Part shown: in pieces, positions 8,302-15,693 of the stretch | Layout: each line of letters begins with the position of its first letter | How positions within the stretch are numbered: the first letter of the stretch is position 1 | Assembly (NCBI GenBank): GCA_031279555.1 | Contig: JAITIK010000102.1 | Coordinates: 1-34,862, forward strand | Source of the DNA: Treponema sp. | Lineage (GTDB): Bacteria; Spirochaetota; Spirochaetia; Treponematales; Breznakiellaceae | Length of the DNA: 34,862 nt | Direction: 5' to 3' | Notes under the pieces: generated by a model | Told to the model about the DNA's origin: nothing | Databases searched by the model: none | Seen by the model: only the letters and a program-made list of their open reading frames with translations | Translations under genes and position numbers: made by a program

Positions 8302-8679
8302 ATGAAAAACACCGCTTGCTTGGAACATGGTTTTTCGCTTGGTCTTCGGGTCATAGAGGATGCTATTTACCTTCCCTATACCGCCCTTTCTGTTGAGGTT
8401 GACGGAGACATTCATCCGCCCGCCATTGGCGACAAGCTCAATATCTTCATGATCAATGCGCCCGTTTTAGGGGCGGCAATGATCTTTCGCCGCTCATTGA
8501 CAGTTCGGAGAACTTTTCCTTTGAGCCCCCGGTTCAGGAGGAAGGCGGTTTTGACGAAGACAGGGAGCGAGAGCTTGTCGGAGCCGCAGTCCGGGAAATC
8601 CCCGGTCCGTACCGCGCGAGGCTGCCGGCAGCCTCGCGCGGGCGAAGACGTTGTGCTGACAGCGTATGCGGCATTTTAA
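8302..8679 (+). pseudogene. Small unidentified gene, apparently frameshifted
   Basis: The first 53 codons read as a sensible protein (for example FSLGLRVIEDAIYLPYTALS). After about 8460 that frame becomes Arg- and Ser-rich, while the frame one base earlier becomes sensible and acidic (for example DLSPLIDSSENFSFEPPV, later ELVGAAVREIPGPYRARLPA). After the palindrome at 8612-8641 the original frame again ends plausibly (GEDVVLTAYAAF, stop at 8677-8679). Two compensating shifts would restore one protein of about 125 residues. I do not recognise the family. The good promoter upstream argues that the gene was, or is, expressed. It overlaps the start of the U32 gene by 14 nt. An intact gene with an odd C-terminal half remains possible. 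Confidence 0.5.
8612..8641. repeat. 30-bp perfect palindrome
   Basis: The sequence is perfectly self-complementary over 15 bp per side with no loop, centred between 8626 and 8627 (core GAGGCTGCCGGCAGCCTC). It lies inside the small frameshifted gene, close to the inferred second frame change. Confidence 0.85.
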
Positions 8680-10714
8680 CGGCCGTCCCGTTGAGCTTCT
8701 TGCGCCGGCGGGAAATTTTGCCATTTTCAAAGAGATCGTCAACGCAAACTGCGATGCGGTCTACATAGGCGGAAAGCGCTTTAACATGCGCCTCCACCGC
8801 AAAGATTTCAATTTTTCCAATGAAGAGCTTGACAGGGCAATTGAGCTTGCCCGTGAAAAAGGTAAAAAGGTCTATATCACCGTAAACAATGTGTATACCG
8901 AGGATGATCTGCCTCCGCTTGAGGAATACCTTGCGTTTCTTTCAGATCTGAAGCCTGACGCCATACTAGTCCAGGATCTTGCCGTCCCCGGCCTGTTGCG
9001 AAAGCTTGGCCTTTCCCTGGCCATGCATGCATCGGTGATGATGAATGTCCACAACCTCGAAACGATAACGTTCCTCGCCGAAAACGGGTTTAGCAGGGTA
9101 GTGCTTTCCAGGGAGCTTCCTCTTTCGTATGCGCGGGCCGCAGTCGCCCAAACCAGCATGGAATTTGAATATTTTGTCCACGGTGACATGTGCGTCGCTC
9201 ATGGCGGCCAATGCCTGTATTCAGGTATGCTTTTCGGCGCAAGTTCCAGTCAGGGCCGTTGCCTCAAGCCCTGCCGCTGGGACTTTCAGATTGAACGCGG
9301 ATCCCGCCGTTATGCGACAAGTTTTCCCCTTGCGGTAAAGGATATGTGCCTCTATGAGTACATTCCTGAACTGATCCACAACCGAATTTCCAGCTTTAAA
9401 ATCGAAGGAAGAATGCGCGAAGCCTCGTATCTTCTTCCTCTGGTGAACGCCTACGGTAATGCCATAGACCGGTATATAGAAGATCCTCTTTCGTACGACC
9501 GTTTTAAGGAGAGTGAATTTCTTTACCAGAACCGCAAGCGCGATCTTTCTACTGCCTACGCATTTGGGCGGCCGGGGCTTTCCAATATCAACCGCCGCAT
9601 GGAAGGGACAGGGACTTTTTATTCCACCGGAAAAGTTTTTAGCGTTTCAAGAGAGGAGCCGGAGCTTTCAGACGAAAAATCGGCGGCCATACGGGAAGAG
9701 ATGCTGCGCTTCCTTGACAAAGGGCGGGAGCGCGCCGGACAGGGCGACGCAATGCAGGGCGCTTCTCGGGGGAAGCGCTGTAGCGGGAGACTTGAGCTTG
9801 CCGTTACAGTTATGAACACCGGGCAGGCCCGGTATTGTATTGAGCGAGGCGTCGATCATGTGTACCTTTCAGGCGCAGTGTTCCGGCCTGGCGGTCCTTT
9901 TTCGGCGGCAGAAATCAAGGAACTCGTTGCATACAAGGGAAACGCCAAAATCTGGCTTTGCCAGGGTCGCATGACGCTTGATCAGGAGCTTGAGGAATTT
10001 CAGGCCGCCCTTAAAACGCTTAACGGTATTGACGGCTTTCTGGTTTCGAGCCTGGGGGGACTCTCCGCTGTCAGCGGCGTTATAGGAAGTCCCGCCTGTA
10101 GGGGAGACTATGGCCTCAATATTCAGAACAGCCTTTCCTGGCGCTACTACCAAAGCTGCGGCCTTGACGGTTTTACGGTTTCCCCTGAAACAAAACTTGG
10201 CGACACCCTCACGTTGCTGGAAGCCCTGGCTTCCGGATACGGCGGAACCCGCAACGCCGGAAACCAAGCCGCCGCCGAACTCATTGTCTTTGGTTCTCCT
10301 ACGGTGATGTACCTGGAGCATGACCTTTTTGAAAATACCGGTAGTACGCACAACAATGATGACAACGGCAGTTCCGAGTCCGAGACATTGATCCTTATTG
10401 ATGAAAAAGGATTCCGCCATCCTGTGTTCAGGGATTCCTCCAAAGGCCAAGACTCTAGGGGCAGGAATCATGTACTCCTTGTTAAAGACATGTTTCTGCT
10501 TCCCTTTATGGGAGAGCTTGCCGTTGCGGGACTCAGTCGCGCCCGCGTTGAGGCGCCGTATTTGCCGCAGGAACAATTTACGCGGGTTGTGGATCTCTGC
10601 CTTGCGGTCAGGGATGATCCTGAAAACGCAGCCTCGTTGACCAAAGATTTTACGCCGCCCCGGACCGGCTTTAGCGCCGGACCCTGGGCTGTTCCGGAAA
10701 ACGGAGGGGAATGA
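8666..10714 (+). CDS. U32-family protein (RlhA/TrhP-like, RNA hydroxylation type)
   Basis: A 682-residue protein. The N-terminal half is a typical U32 domain: ELLAPAGNF at 10-18, DAVYIGGKRFNMR at 30-42, ITVNNVY at 71-77, HASVMMNVHN at 121-130, and a cysteine cluster Cys176, Cys183, Cys199, Cys203 in the FVHGDMCVAHGGQC region. Family members once annotated as peptidases are now known to hydroxylate rRNA or tRNA bases (RlhA, TrhP), with these cysteines probably holding an iron-sulfur cluster. The C-terminal half (about 380-640) looks like a second barrel-like domain, giving a size like RlhA (about 650) rather than TrhP (about 450). No Shine-Dalgarno is evident; the start overlaps the upstream gene. 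It is coupled to the aminotransferase by an ATGA overlap. The exact substrate is undetermined. Confidence 0.85.
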   Translation: MRHFNGRPVELLAPAGNFAIFKEIVNANCDAVYIGGKRFNMRLHRKDFNFSNEELDRAIELAREKGKKVYITVNNVYTEDDLPPLEEYLAFLSDLKPDAILVQDLAVPGLLRKLGLSLAMHASVMMNVHNLETITFLAENGFSRVVLSRELPLSYARAAVAQTSMEFEYFVHGDMCVAHGGQCLYSGMLFGASSSQGRCLKPCRWDFQIERGSRRYATSFPLAVKDMCLYEYIPELIHNRISSFKIEGRMREASYLLPLVNAYGNAIDRYIEDPLSYDRFKESEFLYQNRKRDLSTAYAFGRPGLSNINRRMEGTGTFYSTGKVFSVSREEPELSDEKSAAIREEMLRFLDKGRERAGQGDAMQGASRGKRCSGRLELAVTVMNTGQARYCIERGVDHVYLSGAVFRPGGPFSAAEIKELVAYKGNAKIWLCQGRMTLDQELEEFQAALKTLNGIDGFLVSSLGGLSAVSGVIGSPACRGDYGLNIQNSLSWRYYQSCGLDGFTVSPETKLGDTLTLLEALASGYGGTRNAGNQAAAELIVFGSPTVMYLEHDLFENTGSTHNNDDNGSSESETLILIDEKGFRHPVFRDSSKGQDSRGRNHVLLVKDMFLLPFMGELAVAGLSRARVEAPYLPQEQFTRVVDLCLAVRDDPENAASLTKDFTPPRTGFSAGPWAVPENGGE

Positions 10715-12027
10715 TGGAGAGACAGGAAGCCCTTGCCTTGCGCAGGGAATATTTTATGCCTTGCGCGCAGCATTTTTACAAGGACCCGCCCCTTTTTGTC
10801 CGCGGGGACATGCAGTACTTGTACGACGAGCGGGGAAAAAAATACCTTGATTTTTTCGCCGGCGTTTCGGTGATGAACTGCGGCCATTCCAACCCCTTCA
10901 TCATAGAAAGGGTTGCCGCCCAGCTCGGCAAGTTGCAGCACCTTACCAATGTGTACCTCACCGGGCCGGTACTGCGCCTTGCCGAGCGTCTTGCCCAAGT
11001 CATGCCCGGCAGACCGGCCCTGCCAGGGACTGCGCCTTACGGGTCATCAGGACTCGTAAGTTCGTTTTTCTGTAATTCTGGTTCAGAGGCGAATGAAGGA
11101 GCCTTGCTCCTTGCCCGGCTTGTAACCGGAAAACGGAAGTTCATAGCCCTGAACGGAGGTCTCCATGGGAGGACCTATCTTACCCAGGCGGCCACCGGCA
11201 TACCCATGTGGCGCGCCGATCCGTTTTTGCCCAGCGATGTTTATTTTGCCGGCAACGCCGCGGACGTTATAGCCGCGCTTGAAAAAGACAGGAACATAGC
11301 AGCCTTTATCTGCGAACCCATTCAGGGAAACGGAGGCATCAGGCCCGTTCCTCCTGATTTTTTCAAAGAGATCGCCGGGCCTCTCAATGCCCATGGAGCG
11401 CTGCTCATTGTTGACGAGATACAATCAGGCTTTGCCCGTACCGGAAAGATGTTTGCTATCGAGCATTACGGTGTTGTTCCCGATATTATGACCATGAGCA
11501 AGGCCCTGGGAAACGGCATACCCATAGCGGCCTTCGCTTCGTCAAAAGAAATCGCCCTTCAGTTTACAAGACCATCGGCTTCGACTCTGGGCGGGAATCC
11601 TGTTTCCGCATGCGCGGCCCTGGCGGTTCTGGACTATATTGAACAGGAATGCCTGTGCGCCAAAGCCGAGGAGAACGGAGCCTATCTCCGCGCCCGCCTT
11701 GACACGCTTGCGGCAAAATTTCCGGTAATAAAGGAAGTGCGGGGCAAGGGTCTCATGCTGGGCGCCGAACTTGCGTTTGACGGCGGAGATCCGGACGGCG
11801 GGGGGCCAACAGACGCCGGATCTGTTGATGACAGCGCCAGGCTGACTGACCGTATCCTTGAGGAACTCAAGGAACGGGGTATCATACTCGGTAAGAACGG
11901 CCTTGGCCGGAACGTCCTTGCCTTTCAGCCGCCTCTGGTGATAAACCGGGGAGACATTGATTTTCTGATCGGGAATCTTGAAGATACACTGGAAAATATA
12001 CTGGAGCGTGATGTTCTTCAAAGGTAA
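10711..12027 (+). CDS. Class III pyridoxal-phosphate aminotransferase
   Basis: A 438-residue fold-type I aminotransferase of subgroup III (the family of acetylornithine, 4-aminobutyrate and alanine-glyoxylate 2 aminotransferases). PLP phosphate contacts: NSGSEANE at 122-129. Cofactor Asp235 is in VDEIQSG (234-240) and Schiff-base Lys264 is in TMSKALGNG. STLGGNPVSACAAL follows. The length and the VxxxFFCNSGSEAN style are closer to AGXT2 or 4-aminobutyrate types than to ArgD, but specificity cannot be read from sequence alone. GGAGGGG precedes the ATG at 10711. An alternative ATG follows at 10714. The start overlaps the U32 stop by 4 nt, so the two are translated together. A Gly/Asp-rich insert at about 365-380 is probably a surface loop. 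Confidence 0.92.
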   Translation: MMERQEALALRREYFMPCAQHFYKDPPLFVRGDMQYLYDERGKKYLDFFAGVSVMNCGHSNPFIIERVAAQLGKLQHLTNVYLTGPVLRLAERLAQVMPGRPALPGTAPYGSSGLVSSFFCNSGSEANEGALLLARLVTGKRKFIALNGGLHGRTYLTQAATGIPMWRADPFLPSDVYFAGNAADVIAALEKDRNIAAFICEPIQGNGGIRPVPPDFFKEIAGPLNAHGALLIVDEIQSGFARTGKMFAIEHYGVVPDIMTMSKALGNGIPIAAFASSKEIALQFTRPSASTLGGNPVSACAALAVLDYIEQECLCAKAEENGAYLRARLDTLAAKFPVIKEVRGKGLMLGAELAFDGGDPDGGGPTDAGSVDDSARLTDRILEELKERGIILGKNGLGRNVLAFQPPLVINRGDIDFLIGNLEDTLENILERDVLQR

Positions 12028-12039
12028 GAAGGGCGTTAT

Positions 12040-12549
12040 ATGAATATACGGAAAATCAAAAATGGGATCTGCTCCTCTTCAGGATGCGGAGCAAAAGGCG
12101 CGCATCTGGGATCACTCAAAGTTCTTGAAAAAATGGGTGTTCCCGCGCTTCGCTGATGGCATGCCCGCCTATGGGTTCCATCATCGGCGGCATCTACGCT
12201 TCAGGCGCGAGCCTCTAGCAGTTCCAATAATCGTGGTTTTTGCGGCATAAAAATACGCAAAATCCTACAAGTGCGACAGGGCGCTAGGGTTTGAAAATAT
12301 AGCAGTCGAAGAATTTTCAAATGGCGCGCGTATCCTGTACCGCACCCTGGAAATCGCGGTGTATCACAGCCAAATGGAAAAGCGAAACCAGCCCCCGCTC
12401 CTAATCAGAGCCGCCGATGACACCGCGCCCTTGCCTTTGATAAGGCGACCCTGATTGTAGGGCTGGGAGAAAAAGCCGCCGGGGAAAGGCATCAGGACTT
12501 GGGGATTTTTTTCAAAAAGAAGATTTTTATACGCCATAGGCGCGCGTAA
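12040..12549 (+). pseudogene. Decayed patatin-like phospholipase
   Basis: The first 38 codons carry the patatin oxyanion-hole region (SSGCGAKGAHLGSLKVLEKM, against the usual G-G-G-x-K-G), then stop at 12154-12156. A second frame encodes MGSIIGGIYASGASL, the block that contains the nucleophile elbow and the following helix in the RssA/YlbK type; the G-T-S-M-G serine itself is lost. A third and fourth frame encode a patatin-like C-terminal part (LYRTLEIAVYHSQMEKR, then FDKATLIVGLGEKAAGERHQ). At least three frameshifts and a large internal deletion separate the pieces. The gene starts 13 nt after the aminotransferase stop and was once probably the third gene of that operon. Confidence 0.7.
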
Positions 12550-12561
12550 TAATGAGATGCC

Positions 12562-13427
12562 ATGCAAAATCATCTTGACGAGCGCGGCGGATACGTTTGG
12601 GCGGCAAGCGAGGCGGAAGCGTTGGGACACGGCGGTGTGACCAGAGCGCATTCGGACCGGATGTCTGCGGCGACAGGTATGTCAAGAAGCGCGATTGCGC
12701 AAGGAATTGCGGAAACGGCCCATCCGCAGGACGCCGCGCCACCGGATAGGGCGCGGCGTCCTGCGGCGGTCGGGAAAAAATCAGCGGGAATTCGGTTGAC
12801 GCCAAGAAAAAAGATGCGCCGGGAGCTTATAAAACCGGGTGGAAAGAGCGGCGCGAGAAGGGAGAAAACCCTGCGGCGGCGGATCATGATGTTATTCCTC
12901 CCGATGCGCCCGCACGCCTATCCGTATGGCATATACGATCTGAAAGCCAACGCCTGATTTGTCAATGCGGGAATTGACCATGCCGCCCATACGCGCATGG
13001 CGGCTATATTCCGCTCCTTGCTGACGGCGGAGGTTCCAACGGTTCCAGAGGGAGGCGATGGAAATATGAGTTGTATATGTTATCGAATGAAACCGGCGTT
13101 TCGATTCGGCTTTGCCATTATCCGCCCGGGACAAGCGGGCGGAACAAAATAGAACGCCGTTTATTTCCATTCATCAGCATGAATTGGAGATGGGCGCCCT
13201 TGACAGATTGTCAAACCATTGTAGATTTGATAAGAAATGCCAGAACCCGAACAGGTCTCAGCGCCCGGCGCGAATTATACGCTGACAAATACGGCTTGGG
13301 CGTTCATATAGCTGATGAACAGATGCCAACGATAAAGCTGCGAGGGGACAAATTCCACAAGGATTGGAATTATACTCTACAACTTTCGCTACGCAATATG
13401 CAACGTTTATTTTTGCGAGAGTCCTAA
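12562..13427 (+). mobile_element. Decayed ISAzo13-type transposase
   Basis: The first frame (12562-12957) starts with the family's helix-turn-helix region (VWAASEAEALGHGGVT, then ATGMSRSAIAQGI). It continues to YPYGIYDLKANA and a TGA where family members have Gly, so a GGA-to-TGA change is likely. Reading through gives FVNAGIDHAAHT. A shift near 13025 leads to DGGGSNGSR, then CHYPPGTSGRNKIERRLFPF and IVDLIRNARTRTGL, and the typical C-terminus FHKDWNYTL (stop 13425-13427). The segment with the first catalytic aspartate is deleted, so the element is inactive. I found no clear terminal inverted repeats. Confidence 0.75.
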
Positions 13428-13513
13428 TCAAAAAAATATCAGGAAGAGTTATTTAATCTTTACAAAAGTATTAGCTCGTGAAATGATACGGAAAGTAATA
13501 CGGCGCATATTTA

Positions 13514-14192
13514 ATGCGCGCATGTCCGGCGCACCGGCATGGCGCGCGCTCAAAAACCGTTAGGATTGTCAGCCCAACACCCAAAATATATAGCGTATCA
13601 ACAAAACGCGAAGGAGGCGCGGAAGGGTTTAAGGGAAGGCATCCTGAGATAAAAAAGGCGGCTAAAAACTGTGGAGCGGCCGTCTATTGGGGTGATGAAC
13701 CGGCGATTCGTTCTGATTGTCACTGTGGGACGACCTGGGCGCATCGGGGCGAAACGCCAGTGATAAAAGCCGCCGGAGCGCGGTTTTCAGTTAATGCGCC
13801 GTCAACGGTTTGCGGCAAAAGGCGCATGAGATTTATGGCGGCAGACAAGACATGTACGATACCGGTATTTATAGATTCTTTAAAAAAGATTGCTTTTCAA
13901 GCGGAAAGAACCGGCGTTTCTTATAGCAAGATGGGCATCCAGTGCGTATAGAGTAAAAAAGCAAAAGCGTTTGTCGAGTCAACGGAAGGGAAATTAAGAT
14001 TATATTATCCGCCCGGATGCCCGCCGGAATTAAACCCTGACGAGACGGTATGGGCGCATGTAAACCGCCATGCGGCAGGGAAAAAACAATCAACGAATCC
14101 AATCAATTTCTTGAAATAGTGAAAGAAGCTTTATTATGCGTTGATGCATAAACCAATTATTGTGTCAGCTTTTCTTAGAAAACCTTCATTAC
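13514..14192 (+). mobile_element. Decayed IS630-type transposase
   Basis: Pieces of an IS630 DDE transposase occur in three frames. LGLSAQHPKYIAYQQNAKEA is followed, after a shift, by AAVYWGDEPAIRSDCHCGTT with the first catalytic Asp, then TPVIKAAGARFSVN and KRRMRFMAAD. The second Asp region survives as DGHPVRI in another frame near 13931. KAFVESTEGKLRLYYPPG and PPELNPDETVWAHVNRH supply the C-terminal part with the last acidic residue. A tail resembling SAFLRKPSLQYL ends near 14192. At least three indels and several stops make it inactive. It follows the ISAzo13 remnant by 86 nt, so insertions accumulated here. Confidence 0.75.
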
Positions 14193-14318
14193 AATATTTA
14201 TGAAAAGTTCAGTAACTGTGGGGATCCGCCCTTTTTGCAAGAAAATCGCTTTTGTTTTCTGTTTTTCCCTGTTTTATTTTTCAAGAAAACAAACCAAGGA
14301 AAAAATGAGAGCATCTTG

Positions 14319-14383
14319 AGCTTTTCCCAAAACGCGAACTACCGTTCAGCGAACTGCCGTTCGGGTTGGTTTTGAGAAAAGCT
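14319..14383. repeat. Inverted-repeat element (AGCTTTTCCCAAAAC family)
   Basis: Arms at 14319-14333 and 14369-14383 are complementary over 15 bp with one mismatch. A short internal duplication (ACCGTTCAGCGAACTGCCGTTC) fills the loop. It belongs to the same loose family as the elements at 7789, 14433 and 20058. Confidence 0.6.
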
Positions 14384-14432
14384 TTCAAAAACGCGGTCTA
14401 AAGCCCGCTTTTTCCCTCTAAATCTAAGGCGG

Positions 14433-14469
14433 CTTTCCCAAAACTGTCGATCCGCGCGTTTTGGGAAAG
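14433..14469. repeat. 12-bp perfect hairpin (CTTTCCCAAAAC)
   Basis: CTTTCCCAAAAC at 14433-14444 pairs perfectly with GTTTTGGGAAAG at 14458-14469 around a 13-nt loop. A half copy (TTTTGGGAAAGGCTC) appears near 20931. It could terminate transcription that escapes from the decayed insertion sequences. Confidence 0.6.
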
Positions 14470-14483
14470 GATCTCTTGTATAA

Positions 14484-14820
14484 TTTTTTAAAACCAACAG
14501 ACTTGCAACGCTCACCCCCAACTCTCCCTAAAAATATATATTCTTACTGTCTTGTAGATTGAAAACAATGCCATTGCAAGAAATATTGACAACGACAGCC
14601 TAAAATTTAATCACTAAGGGGTTAATTCCCCGCCCCTTGGTGCGGTTAAAACCGGGGGTGGGGGGATTTGTTCCCTCCACATACGCAAGATTTCAAGAAG
14701 AAATCTTTAATGCCCCGCCATTCATGGGGATTCTTTATTACGCTTAAATCCGCCTCATTTTTTATATATCTATTTCTCCAGTAATAAGCTATTCTTTTTC
14801 CCCCCTCAATCTTACCCCGG
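14484..14820. other. Gene-free stretch with G/C-run motifs
   Basis: No ORF of note. It contains AAGGGGTTAATTCCCCGCCC, GGGGGTGGGGGG and TTCAAGAAGAAATC within 130 bp (about 14615-14715). Such motifs sometimes mark the ends of IS200/IS605-type elements, but no TnpA or TnpB coding is present, so this is only a resemblance. Confidence 0.35.
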
Positions 14821-14865
14821 AACCTCTAAAAACTGTCGAACCGCAGGTTCGCGTTTTTAGAGGTT
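14821..14865. terminator. Perfect nested hairpin (AACCTCT family)
   Basis: Outer arms AACCTCTAAAAAC (14821-14833) and GTTTTTAGAGGTT (14853-14865) pair perfectly. An inner stem CGAACC/GGTTCG (14837-14842, 14846-14851) nests inside with a 3-nt loop. TTTTC follows on the plus side. It is nearly identical to 6461-6505. On the minus strand it supplies the last codons and the stop of the remnant at 14871-14968. Confidence 0.75.
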
Positions 14866-14870
14866 TTCTT

Positions 14871-14968
14871 ATGTACATATTCTATCAACCCGCCCATATT
14901 TTCCAGCGAAATCTCGTCCATATAATGATAAAATTCAATGTACCGCCCCGCGTTGAAAGGCGCTCTTT
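14871..14968 (-). pseudogene. Short coding-like remnant, family not recognised
   Basis: The minus strand reads AGRYIEFYHYMDEISLENMG and continues in good protein style for about 30 codons, ending in the hairpin at 14821-14865. Upstream on the minus strand a TAA interrupts the frame near 14966, and the next 300 bp (to 15297) show only broken frames. It is probably the C-terminal end of a lost gene. I cannot name the family. Confidence 0.4.
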
Positions 14969-15297
14969 AAAAGCGGGTGTCGCGCCCGCGCATTCCAATA
15001 TAAAATAGATTCGCCGCGGAACGCGCAAACGCGCGTGGCGTTTCATGCGGTTGAATATCGCCGACTATGCGGCGCGCTGTTCTATGCTGTTCTTGCGCCG
15101 AACGATTTGAGAAAGTTTTATTACAGCGCTTTTTTTGCCGCATACCGGGCGGCATAGCCCAAGCGCGCCGCCCCGCTTTCCTCCCGCAGGAGATTATCAC
15201 ACGCTCCGCTATAAGCCCAACCGTCCCGTCCGCGCAGTTTGCAAACGGCGTCCGCGAGCCGCGTTCGCCGTGTTTCAGCATCGCCTTTAACGGTTGT
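14969..15297. other. Broken frames, no assignable gene
   Basis: A 104-codon minus frame (14967-15281) is open but has no ribosome-binding site, is very Arg-rich and matches nothing I know. Adjacent frames change sense repeatedly. Probably eroded coding sequence from the gene whose end is at 14871. Confidence 0.35.
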
Positions 15298-15525
15298 TCA
15301 GCAGCCGTCTACCGCCGCGGCAAGGAACTCCACGAGTTTCACCGCCTCTTCTTTGGTGAGCGTTACGCCTTTTCCCATTTTTTCATGTCCGGGCGACCAG
15401 TCCCGAATATCAATTTTGGGATTTCTGTTATTCCATGAAACAAGATTGATCTCTTTTTTCCAGCCGCTTTTTTCTTCGGAAAGAACGCCGAACGTTTTCT
15501 CAATGTTATAACTAATATCAGCCAT
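15298..15525 (-). CDS. PC4/YdbC-type ssDNA-binding protein
   Basis: A 75-residue protein of the bacterial YdbC group of the PC4 (p15) coactivator superfamily, small dimeric proteins that bind single-stranded DNA. The diagnostic run is present: LGVLSEE-like turn, GWKKEINLVSWN, PKIDIRDWSP, HEKMGKGVTLTKEEAVKL. Length is normal. The start at 15523-15525 is chosen because AGAAGGAGA lies just upstream; an earlier in-frame ATG would place the ribosome-binding site inside the gene. It is divergent from ppdK across a 168-bp intergenic region. Roles of the family in transcription or DNA repair are inferred from in vitro binding and are not settled. Confidence 0.88.
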   Translation of the reverse strand: MADISYNIEKTFGVLSEEKSGWKKEINLVSWNNRNPKIDIRDWSPGHEKMGKGVTLTKEEAVKLVEFLAAAVDGC

Positions 15526-15605
15526 ATATTTCTCCTTCTGCAAGAAGCATAGCGTATTGCTGAAAGAAAAGCAAGCAATTCTTCATGGTTTTCCGCAAAA
15601 ACTAC

Positions 15606-15634
15606 TTGCAAATATTTTTCACAATATATATAAT
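15606..15634 (+). promoter_or_regulatory. ppdK promoter
   Basis: TTGCAA at 15606-15611 and TATAAT at 15629-15634 with a 17-nt spacer. The predicted start near 15641 gives a leader of about 53 nt that contains GGAGG at 15685-15689. Confidence 0.65.
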
Positions 15635-15693
15635 TATTCACATACAAGCCGTTTTCAAAAAATAAAAAATGGCTAATTCTATTTGGAGGCTTT

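Noticed and set aside
9869-10576. 235-codon minus frame opposite the U32 gene
   Set aside because: No start signal and no family resemblance; shadow of the plus-strand gene.
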